From NCBI RefSeq assembly GCF_024220585.1, contig NZ_JAMXKF010000006.1, positions 125,750 to 189,749 of the forward strand: a DNA stretch of 64,000 nt, in the 5' to 3' direction. The notes beneath the pieces are model-generated. The model was not told the origin of the DNA. It made no database searches and was given only the letters and a program-made list of their open reading frames with translations. Shown here in pieces: positions 38,401 to 45,674 of this stretch (position 1 is the first letter of the stretch; every line of letters begins with the position of its first letter). Both the position numbers and the translations under genes were made by a program. This DNA is from Dyadobacter diqingensis. Its GTDB lineage: Bacteria; Bacteroidota; Bacteroidia; Cytophagales; Spirosomataceae.

Positions 38401-38439
38401 GGGAAAGTGCAGACTGACCGTGTGATGATTGTCAGGTAA
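35410..38439 (+). CDS. Large secreted FG-GAP repeat protein with T9SS sorting domain
   Basis: From ATG 35410 (MKNYLHITLQVILLFTAFSV, signal peptide ending SSHAQ) the product has 1009 aa. The body is about 15 FG-GAP/integrin-alpha-like repeats of ~60 residues, each with F/YGxSVAIxGxYAIVGA, AGAAYIFKK and GNWGQVKKL. They should fold into beta-propellers with Ca-binding loops. The C-terminal domain starts IGLYPNPVVDKIYVGSD and ends TDRVMIVR, a type A T9SS signal. Earlier in-frame start codons back to 35317 would place the signal peptide inside the chain and are rejected. A terminator follows at 38449-38490. An adhesive surface role is inferred from the repeat type. Confidence 0.88.
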   Translation: MKNYLHITLQVILLFTAFSVSLSSHAQDWNQIMKANAGDRNDKPTGSRSKDDYYGWSVAIAGNYAVVGARSEEKDMNGENEIEHAGAAYVLELINGKWKQVKKLSASHRNFASFGYAVAMDGDYIVVGAENEWHGNSPLDPHFMTFGAVYIFKKDEGGEGNWGEVTRIEGTKNNGGGAFGKSVAIKGNYLVVGAPNEGFNVGAANEVVCVGAAYIYKRDQGGTGNWGLVKRLVDTDRKTFDQFGTAVAINGDDIAIGIPSDEVKDANNMILERAGAVCIYNKYQGGTDNWGQTKKITEPDPGPYNSFGGIIAMEGNDMVIGHYVFGNGSGKPESAYVFEKNQGGTGNWGVIKKLVAPTPAKGDYFGQSVGIGDGYIIVGAVQEDGSNSMVESGSAYIFKKNQGGNKNWGLVKKLTAPNPEHFEFFGKSVAISGEHALVGVPQEDDDEFEKNNIMDAGAAYFYQKEKGGNENWGFTRKTITEERTPDDNYGYSVAISGDLAVVGSPYEDQDRFGKNTIPDAGAAYILRRSAGNWVQVRKLTPIIRGSHDNFGSSVAIKGDYVIVGAPKYDMSTAGNQLKDVGSAYVFYANQGPGNWGQVCQLVAANGQANDLFGYAVSIGDNVAVVGAPNTGGTSGEQNLGSAYVFEKDQNSGNWAETKELTAVTRVANAYFGHSVSISGNYIIAGAHSDNHNGKGAPVIGAGAAYLFRKNPSARNTWIMQNKLVASDPNYNDRFGYSVAINGDYAIVGAYADSENSQNAGYKPFTGSAYIFKKDTGGNENWGQVKKLVAEDQSDEDLFGVSVSISENYAIVGAHYEDENAMLTNTREQSGSAYIFRKNLGGDDNWGQDQKITADDRHVGDQFGISVAINETYAIVGSPFDKTGESGLDALPGSGSVYLFYNSALTTTPVFDKKLARMAATGADAHEISEEHQKIGLYPNPVVDKIYVGSDQINQIDLIRVVNTTGHVVAAVSKITAAGLDVGHLAPGIYVLQIKKTDGKVQTDRVMIVR

Positions 38440-38448
38440 AGTGTTGTA

Positions 38449-38490
38449 ATCAATGCAGGTGTTTCCGGTGTGTCGGGCATCTGCATTGAT
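38449..38490 (+). terminator. Hairpin after the FG-GAP gene
   Basis: Perfect 10-bp arms ATCAATGCAG (38449-38458) and CTGCATTGAT (38481-38490), 10 nt after the stop codon. There is no long T tract. Confidence 0.5.
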
Positions 38491-39322
38491 CCATATCATT
38501 TCTTATTTTCTGTATCTAAATTGATTTTTTATCATTGGGCATTCTGTGTCTGTACTGATTAGTTTTTTACTTTTCTACGAATTTGTCTGTACCGCGTTGT
38601 TGGTCATTGGACTTGACTGACATCCAGACTGCGTTGCGTATCAAGTCCAGAATTCGCTGGCGAGACCATCTGATTCCCTAGCAGATTGAAGACTAACGTA
38701 GTCTCAGCATCCTATGTTATTCTTTTGTCAATCAATTTCTTACTCTGGTCCGTGCTGACCGAACCGATGATCCTAAGTTCCGAATTATGATGATCAACGG
38801 TTCAGAATTTTCCATTAAACAGCCCGTTGCGGTAGCATTTCGATAATTGAGAAGGTGTAACGGAGTATTTTCTTTAATTGAAGCCAGGAAGCAGTTTTTA
38901 TTCAATTGAATTCAGTTCATTCGATCATGAAGCAGCCTATATGTTCAGTGACCTGATGCGTAATAGGGTGATCCAATCCGACGCACATTCCATATGGTTT
39001 ACTCATGTATTTCGGTTTTGGAGCAGAACTGACAAGTTCCACGGCGTAACCCACAATACCTTGCGGGTAACTATGAAAATATCGTAATCAGTTTGCGAGA
39101 AAGATCGCTAAGCGACAGCTAACCATTGTATTTAATTCTTGTTGTGTATACCAGGCTATTGTAAAATCAAACATAACATAAAGATAATCCGAGAAATTGT
39201 AGAAATAGTATTACAAGATCTACCTTGATAAAAAATGCTGGCATTATCTGGGTTGTGCTAACTAGCTATACCCCATTGTTATATACCGTTTCGTCTATTT
39301 TTCACTTAATACCATAGGACGT
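38491..39322. other. Intergenic region, nothing convincing
   Basis: About 830 nt. A perfect 8-bp inverted repeat GGACTTGA/TCAAGTCC lies at 38609-38616 and 38641-38648. A 69-codon open frame at 38878-39087 has no supporting features. Confidence 0.3.
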
Positions 39323-40582
39323 ATGAAAAAAAACTACTTAAGTGTCATTGCAACTCACCTGGTACTAGGCGGACTGACGTCAGTTTTTACCCAGGTGCTG
39401 GCCCAGGCGGATCTCGGAGCATTGCAGAAGGAGAGTAAACCAATCCGATATGTCGCTTTGGGCGGTTCTCTTTCAGCCGGAGTTCGGGACGGCGGGATTA
39501 ACCAGCAGTCGCAAGTTACCTCTTTTCCTAATCTGCTTGCCAAGCAAATGGGAATTGTAAATTTCAGGCAGCCTTTGTTTGAAGGGCCTTACAAAAGTGG
39601 TACTGGTACAATTTCAGCCTCTGTCAAAAATGGGAAACTTCAATTCTTCAATGTTTCAGAAAGTATTTTTGCGAGAGAGGATAAATTGCCAAAGGTCGTC
39701 AACATGATTGACAACATGGCCATTCCTTACTTAAAAGCCAGGGAACTTGTCATTGCAGAAAATCAGCCTGGCGCATTTCTGGATTTTTTTGATAAGACTT
39801 CTTACAGACATCTGGACAGATATGTCGAAACCAGGGAAGATGGAAAATCGTCCTACGCTAAGGTTTTACAGAAGAAACTTGAAAAAGCGGATTTCTTTAC
39901 ATGGGAACTGGGAATGGACGATTTTACAGACTATTACTCGAAAGGGGCCTTTGGACAACAGATTAGTTATGTTACCGCCGATAGAGAGGGTATTTACCCC
40001 GAAAACGACTTGTTAAAATATCTTGTAGCAAATGGAGCGAAAGGAGTAATTGCCAATGTCCCTGAAGTACTTGACTTCCCCTATTACAGATTCTACACTT
40101 ACAAAAGTATTACTGAACGAAGTGGGAAAGAAATATATGTACAGCGCTATGGAAAAAACGATGTACGATTGTTAGATCCCAGAGATATATTGCTACCAAC
40201 GGAAGATGTAGCAGGATTACTGACTAGTATATCCGAAGCTGGCAGGTCTCTACATAACCCGTTGCGGGACGAAGATGTATTGGGTTTTGAAGAACAAACT
40301 TCCGTTGGAACTTATAATCAATGGGTAGCTGGCTTTGCAAAAAATAACGGACTGCCTTTAATAGACCTTCAAGGTTTGTACAAACGTATTTTAGAAGGAG
40401 GTTATGTATCACACGACGGTGTAAAAATTGACCCTTCTTATCCGTCTGGTAATTTTTTCTCGGCCGATGGGATACACCCGAGCGCGATAGGGCAGGGAGT
40501 AATAGCTAATGAATTTATTACCGCGATTAATACACACTACGATTCAAAAATTCCGCTCATCAATATTTCTGGTATTCGGTAA
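39323..40582 (+). CDS. SGNH/GDSL-type hydrolase, secreted
   Basis: The 419-aa protein has a signal peptide ending QVLAQ. The SGNH block I is YVALGGSLSAGVRDGG with nucleophile Ser49; the usual GDSL is GGSL here. Block V is present as SADGIHPSAIGQG (Asp/His of the catalytic triad). The Gly/Asn blocks II-III are less clear (ELGMDDF, GVIANVP). Such enzymes are esterases or lipases, often removing acetyl groups from glycans. It is 18 nt upstream of a second esterase gene, so the two likely act on the same substrate. Confidence 0.82.
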   Translation: MKKNYLSVIATHLVLGGLTSVFTQVLAQADLGALQKESKPIRYVALGGSLSAGVRDGGINQQSQVTSFPNLLAKQMGIVNFRQPLFEGPYKSGTGTISASVKNGKLQFFNVSESIFAREDKLPKVVNMIDNMAIPYLKARELVIAENQPGAFLDFFDKTSYRHLDRYVETREDGKSSYAKVLQKKLEKADFFTWELGMDDFTDYYSKGAFGQQISYVTADREGIYPENDLLKYLVANGAKGVIANVPEVLDFPYYRFYTYKSITERSGKEIYVQRYGKNDVRLLDPRDILLPTEDVAGLLTSISEAGRSLHNPLRDEDVLGFEEQTSVGTYNQWVAGFAKNNGLPLIDLQGLYKRILEGGYVSHDGVKIDPSYPSGNFFSADGIHPSAIGQGVIANEFITAINTHYDSKIPLINISGIR

Positions 40583-40600
40583 CCTTCAACCTCTATAATC

Positions 40601-42523
40601 ATGAAGAAATATATTACAGTTTTGTTAGTAATTGCATTATGCGGAAAAGTAATAGGCGCCTCGTTGCCAACTATTAGCTGGCCGCGCGATTATTCTGTTT
40701 TTCAACGTAACACCACTACCACCGGTGGAGCCACTACTGTCTATTTTTCGGGCCAGATATTTGATATGACCAGTGTTAATTACCGAATTGAAAGACTTAA
40801 TGCGGACGGATCTTATAATAATGATTGGCAAACTTGGCAGGCACTTCCGGGGGGAGTTCAACCTATTGGTAGCTCTTCTTCCGGTACATTTCATTTTTCT
40901 CTTTCGGTTCCAACAGGCTGGTACCGGGTAACTTTCCGGGACGGGGTGAGTCAGACTGTCAGCGTTAAATTCGGGGTTGGCGAGGTGTTTGTGATTGCAG
41001 GGCAATCCAATGCCCAAGGCGCAGGTAGTGACCAGTTTATTAACGGACTTACATCTTATGACTGCGTGGTTGGAAACAAAAATTACATTGGTTCGGACCT
41101 GACCTTGTACCCGACAATTGACCAACCTGTATTTGGGGTTATAAATAGCGGCAATATGACCATAGGACCTCGCGGGGATAGACCATGGTATTATCAATCA
41201 TTGGGTAACCAAATCGCTACCAGGGAGGCCGGACAGGTAATACCAGTCTGTTTCTTTAATGTATCACACGGTGGGAGCAGTATTAACAACTGGTACGATT
41301 CAATGCAAAGAACGAAGACCATGTTTAGCAGTAATTATTCAAATGTTATGGTTACAGGTTCTACATCAACAACAACAAATCCTTGGAATCCACCACCTTT
41401 TGATAATCGATTTCCGTATATTGATCTTAAAAATATTTTGAGCTTTTACGGGAATATGTTTGGGGTCCGCGCGGTCATATGGCACCAGGGAGAGGCTGAA
41501 ACGAGGACTTTGCTGAGCCAGTACCTTTCAGGTACGTTTGGATCCCCATATATTCCTTCCAGCTATTCTGTTAATAATTATGATACATATCTGAATGCCA
41601 TTATCGCCGATACCCGCACTATTCTTCCAAATTTGCCTTGGGCGATCAGTAAGGTGTCTTTGATTGATGAAAACACTACCAGCTCTGTTGCCAAGTATAA
41701 CATTGTCAATAATAGTGGGAACCTTATTGTCCCGGGCACAACAACCGTAAATATAGGAAATAGCGTTATTCAGGAACAAACTAACGTATCTTCCACATCG
41801 GATGTTTCATGGGCCTCTCAAAACTCAGATTCTTTTATATGGACATCTATTCCAACAACTAACAAAAGGTCGGATGGCACTCATTTTAGTACAGAAGGCC
41901 TTAAAAGTATGTCCGAAGATGTATATTCCAATATATCTTCGATCTTGTCCAAGTCTCCGGTTCTACCTGCCTCTGTACCCCGAATGATGTTGAACCGCGT
42001 GGCTGAACGTTACTATAGCATTTGGACCGCATCATTTACATCTTACTTATGGCATGATAATGCTGATTATAGATATTACCAGACCCAGACCAATATGGGG
42101 AATAATTGGGTTAATAATGGCGGTGGACCTGATTGGGGTTACAATGGGTTTTCTAAAGACGGAAATGGACGTATCTTCAAAGTTGTACCCGAAATAAGGC
42201 TCCAAGGGGTGAACGGTGGAAGAGTAGGGATTTGGGAGGAATATACAGGAGAAGCCAGCGTGGTTTATCCCAATCCAGTATTGGATGAGAATAATCTCCA
42301 TGTTAATTTTAGATTAATAGAGGCATCACCTGTTAAGATTCAGCTTGTAAGAGAAAACGGTGAAGTTGCTACGGAACTTATAGAACCAAAAATGGAACCT
42401 GGAAGCCATAGCCTTGCCATTCCATTGAAAAAGTTGCGTGCTTCAAAGAGCCAGTCCGTTATTATATATCATTTGAAGACTAATGAGCACAACGAGACCA
42501 AAAAAATATTACTCATTCGTTGA
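40601..42523 (+). CDS. SASA-type carbohydrate acetylesterase with C-terminal sorting domain
   Basis: The 640-aa protein has a signal peptide (ends KVIGA), a ~100-residue N-terminal beta domain, and a sialate O-acetylesterase-like SGNH domain: block I VFVIAGQSNAQGAGS with Ser136, then AVIWHQGEAET, then a late block RSDGTHFSTEGL with Asp and His. This set is typical of carbohydrate esterases in the SASA family. The last ~90 residues (VVYPNPVLDENNLHVNF to ETKKILLIR) are a T9SS sorting domain. It follows the other SGNH gene by 18 nt. A deacetylase for plant or mucin glycans is a reasonable inference; the real substrate is not shown. Confidence 0.85.
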   Translation: MKKYITVLLVIALCGKVIGASLPTISWPRDYSVFQRNTTTTGGATTVYFSGQIFDMTSVNYRIERLNADGSYNNDWQTWQALPGGVQPIGSSSSGTFHFSLSVPTGWYRVTFRDGVSQTVSVKFGVGEVFVIAGQSNAQGAGSDQFINGLTSYDCVVGNKNYIGSDLTLYPTIDQPVFGVINSGNMTIGPRGDRPWYYQSLGNQIATREAGQVIPVCFFNVSHGGSSINNWYDSMQRTKTMFSSNYSNVMVTGSTSTTTNPWNPPPFDNRFPYIDLKNILSFYGNMFGVRAVIWHQGEAETRTLLSQYLSGTFGSPYIPSSYSVNNYDTYLNAIIADTRTILPNLPWAISKVSLIDENTTSSVAKYNIVNNSGNLIVPGTTTVNIGNSVIQEQTNVSSTSDVSWASQNSDSFIWTSIPTTNKRSDGTHFSTEGLKSMSEDVYSNISSILSKSPVLPASVPRMMLNRVAERYYSIWTASFTSYLWHDNADYRYYQTQTNMGNNWVNNGGGPDWGYNGFSKDGNGRIFKVVPEIRLQGVNGGRVGIWEEYTGEASVVYPNPVLDENNLHVNFRLIEASPVKIQLVRENGEVATELIEPKMEPGSHSLAIPLKKLRASKSQSVIIYHLKTNEHNETKKILLIR

Positions 42524-42543
42524 AATTAAACTATAAATCTTCC

Positions 42544-42571
42544 AGCCTTGCCGTTAACCATCGGCAAGGCT
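42544..42571 (+). terminator. Hairpin between the esterase and LRR lipoprotein genes
   Basis: Perfect 10-bp arms AGCCTTGCCG (42544-42553) and CGGCAAGGCT (42562-42571). It ends 13 nt before the next ATG and has no T tract, so it may limit read-through or cover the ribosome binding site. Confidence 0.5.
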
Positions 42572-42584
42572 AAACCACAAAACC

Positions 42585-43775
42585 ATGGGCAAACTCTTTG
42601 CAATATTTATAATGTTAATTATGCTATTTGCGGGCTGTAAAAGAGACCCTGTTATCGAACCACTAGTAGAATTGACCGATAGTACACTGGTAAAAATAGC
42701 AGGTGCTTTTGAGCAGGAATTGATCCGGCAAGGAATTGACAAGACAGGCCGGAAAGACGGCATGATCCGGTACGGCGACGCAAAGAATGTAGACAGCTTG
42801 TACATCTACGGAAGTCATTTGATCGAAAGCTTGAAAGGGATCGAATACTTTATAAATATTAGGTCTTTAACTTTATACATGACCCAACAGGACTCTCTTG
42901 ACCTAAGCAAAAATGAGAAGCTTGAATACCTGAACTGCCAGACAGGAGTAGATATGGCGGGTGTACGGCCCTCTCTTAGTTACCTAAATATCAGGAACTG
43001 CAAAAAACTTACATATTTGAATTGTTACAATAATCTGCTGACCACCATTGATGTTGGCCAAAATGCCGCCCTGAAATATTTGAACATTGGTTTAAACGGG
43101 AAACTCCAGGCAGTAGATGTATCTGCCAATACTCAACTTGAGGTTTTCAGATCAGAGGGATGCTGGGAACTGGTAAGTCTGGATGTTAGTAAAAATTTAA
43201 AACTTGTAGAATTATATTGTTCTTCAAATTACAAACTGACCAGCCTTAATGTCAGTATGTTGTCAGAACTGACAAGCTTGAGTGTAGAATCTTGCTATAA
43301 CCTTGTCAATTTGAATTTGGGCGTTAACCATAAGTTGGAAAACCTTAATATATCTTCTGCAAAGATCACTCCTCCCGATTTCAATAAGACTCCTAACATA
43401 AGTCTTCTCTATATAAATAGTACAAAATTTTCATCATTAGATCTTGGTCCATTAAAAAAATTAAGAGGTTTAGGAGCGGCTTTTGCCGAGTTGCCAGGAC
43501 TTAATTTATCCAGTAATACGATGCTGGAATCTATTGATATTAGTGGTAATAATCTAAAAGAAATAGATTTTACCAACAATTTTAAGCTTACACAGCTTTA
43601 CTGCCGGCATCAACCCAATATAACCAAGCTGGACCTGCGTGGCAAAACCATACAGGTATGTCTTACATTTAATTGTGAAAAGCTTAATACAATTTGTGTA
43701 GACAAAATCCCGGATGCTGCTAATGAAAACTGGAAAACTTCAACCTGGACTAAATACCATGTCTGTAAGGATTAA
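42585..43775 (+). CDS. Leucine-rich-repeat lipoprotein
   Basis: The 396-aa product has a lipoprotein signal peptide (MGKLFAIFIMLIMLFAGCKRD, Cys18). About twelve irregular leucine-rich repeats follow, e.g. LTYLNCYNNLLTTIDVGQNA, LKYLNIGLNGKLQAVDVSAN and LTSLNVSMLSELTSLSVESC, in the Bacteroidota Cys/Asn-rich LRR style. The function would be protein or glycan binding at the cell surface. It follows the two esterase genes on the same strand, with a hairpin in between. Confidence 0.82.
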   Translation: MGKLFAIFIMLIMLFAGCKRDPVIEPLVELTDSTLVKIAGAFEQELIRQGIDKTGRKDGMIRYGDAKNVDSLYIYGSHLIESLKGIEYFINIRSLTLYMTQQDSLDLSKNEKLEYLNCQTGVDMAGVRPSLSYLNIRNCKKLTYLNCYNNLLTTIDVGQNAALKYLNIGLNGKLQAVDVSANTQLEVFRSEGCWELVSLDVSKNLKLVELYCSSNYKLTSLNVSMLSELTSLSVESCYNLVNLNLGVNHKLENLNISSAKITPPDFNKTPNISLLYINSTKFSSLDLGPLKKLRGLGAAFAELPGLNLSSNTMLESIDISGNNLKEIDFTNNFKLTQLYCRHQPNITKLDLRGKTIQVCLTFNCEKLNTICVDKIPDAANENWKTSTWTKYHVCKD

Positions 43776-43834
43776 ATGTATTGAGACGGAATGGGGAATT
43801 CGGATAGCTTGACCACCTGATTCCGTGGCAGGTT

Positions 43835-45523
43835 GGTTCGTCCCCTCTTTTTGGTGGTCACTCCGAATTTAGCAATAGTCTTCTTTTCAACAAGTCAAAA
43901 CCTGCACGGCCATACATTTGCCTTTTCATCGTTTTAATTTTATTTACATTACCTTCAACAGGTCCGTTACTCCAGGGTAAATTAAATGCGTTTTAGATCG
44001 ATAGAAAATCTTGTTTCATACTTTGTGCAAATCCTCCAATATCTTTGAGCCTCGAGTCAATGGCTTGTAAAATCCATCCATTTAGTTGATTACCAGATTT
44101 TGTTTTCACTAGAACCCTGAAGTGTCGCACTAGCTGCAATGCTTTGGTTAACGTATGGGACTTTTCACAAATACTAGCTAATGTGTTCTTTTGCTTAACA
44201 GAAAGTGCATCTGCATCTTTGAAAAGCAGAATACTGGCTTTTGAAGGTGTCCATAATAAATCTGATAATCTGGAAAATTGAACGATCTTTGACTTTTTGC
44301 CCATTATGACACCTGCTTTCTTTAGGTTTTCAGATAATGTTGTGTACGCTCCATTATACCCCTGTTGTTGAAGCTCATACCATAATTCACGAAGCTGTAA
44401 TGAAGGTTCTTGGAGTAGTCTCTCTTTTATATAAATCATGTGCTTATCCAATTGATTATAACTGGATTTTTTTGGTAGAGAATGAATACCGATATATTTT
44501 TTAACAGTTTGTCTGCTCATCTTAAATTTTTTGGCAATCGACAATATTGATTGACCATCTGTGTAAAGTTGCTTTACCTCTGTAAATCTGCCCCAATATC
44601 GATCAGTGGAAATAATTTTAACAATTTGACATTCAGTGCCTTTCCGCTATAACTTCATCTCTGACCTGCTTTAACAAACTGTATTCACGGTCCAATTGCT
44701 TACGGATTGCTTCTCTCAGATTTTTAAGTAAATGCCACCGATCAGCAACGGCCCGGCCGCCCGGCTGCACAGCATCCGTTGCCCCATTAGTAGCTCCTTG
44801 AATATATTTACCATAACGATCCCTACTAATAATAAATACACCCGGATTGTTTTTAAGCCATTTCTCCAATGTCGAAGCCTCTCTGTCAATAAGTAAATCT
44901 ATGATTTTCCTGTTTGTTAAATCGACGAGAGCTGTTCCATATCGGTCTCTTTTTTTCCATGTCCGGCGGGCGTTCCCGCAATCACCAACACCCAATACGT
45001 TTGGCGTATACGTGGCTGGCAACGGTTCTCGCTCCACTATTCTTAGAAGAGTAGTATCGCTAACGAAAACACCCATTTTACCAGCTAATCGTTCAGCAGA
45101 TTTTGCGGTTGATTCTAAAACGGCAGAAACAAATAGCCGCTCTAATCTGTAAGTAATTCTCTTATAGGGTAAAAAATGCTTTTCGAATCTTTCCGTAAAT
45201 ACTTTCAATATACATTGCGGATGACAGCAATAGAATTTTCTTGCCTGTAGGGTAATTATGACTTTGTTTTCAAAGGCAGGTAAATCTTTGATTTCCCTAT
45301 AGTAATAACTATGTATTTTACTGGCCAACACACGGCAATTAGGGCAATAACTTGTTGGCTGAATGCTTTTTTATTTTAATAATAAGTATGGAATCTCCTT
45401 TATCGCATGATACAATTTCAAATTGTTGAGAGGTGGAAGAAAATAAGTTTTCGGTGGTCATCAAAGATTTCACGAACTAATAAAACCCTTTAACGAATTT
45501 ACCACCAAAAGTGGGGATGAACC
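43835..45523. mobile_element. ISL3-family insertion sequence, inactive
   Basis: Imperfect terminal inverted repeats bound the element: GGTTCGTCCCCTCTTTTTGG at 43835-43854 (continuing TGGT) and its complement ACCACCAAAAGTGGGGATGA at 45501-45520 (continuing ACC). The single transposase gene is broken. I could not identify a target duplication. A second pair, GAATTCGGA at 43796-43804 and TCCGAATTC at 45612-45620, lies outside the ends at unequal distances. Confidence 0.75.
43993..45461 (-). pseudogene. ISL3-family transposase with two frameshifts and an in-frame GC-rich insertion
   Basis: Three frames read as one ~490-aa transposase. Part one starts at ATG 45461 (MTTENLFSSTSQQFEIVSCD). An extra base in the T6 run at 45367-45372 moves to part two, which holds the zinc ribbon (CPNC, CCHPQC) and the DDE core (RYGTALVDLTNRKIIDLLID, GVFIISRDRYGKYIQGA, VADRWHLLKNLREAI). 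Part two stops near 44633; a further +1 shift leads to the C-terminal HTH part (EVKQLYTDGQSILSIAKKFK, MSRQTVKKYI). A 15-bp all-G/C segment at 44750-44764 inserts PGGRA between VQ and VADRWHLL, where the family has none as far as I know. The first part of the core (GVGDCGNARR) is also abnormal. The element is dead. Confidence 0.75.
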
Positions 45524-45674
45524 CCAGATTGACCATCAACAGACTATTACGAGCCATGTTCTAAATAATTATCAATCATTTACTTAAAATGGTCAATTCC
45601 AACCGAGTGGCTCCGAATTCTCCACCTTACCAGCTATCAGTCAATGAGATGCCGATTCCTTATAAAAACCTTCG

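Noticed and set aside
35410..38439. FG-GAP repeats considered as a CRISPR or DNA-repeat array
   Set aside because: The repeats are protein-level with a ~60-codon period and diverged DNA, inside a continuous reading frame.
45361..45380. A6G slippery sequence in the ISL3 transposase as programmed -1 frameshifting
   Set aside because: The frame change needed is +1, not -1, and a second unrelated frame change occurs near 44640, so mutation is the simpler reading.
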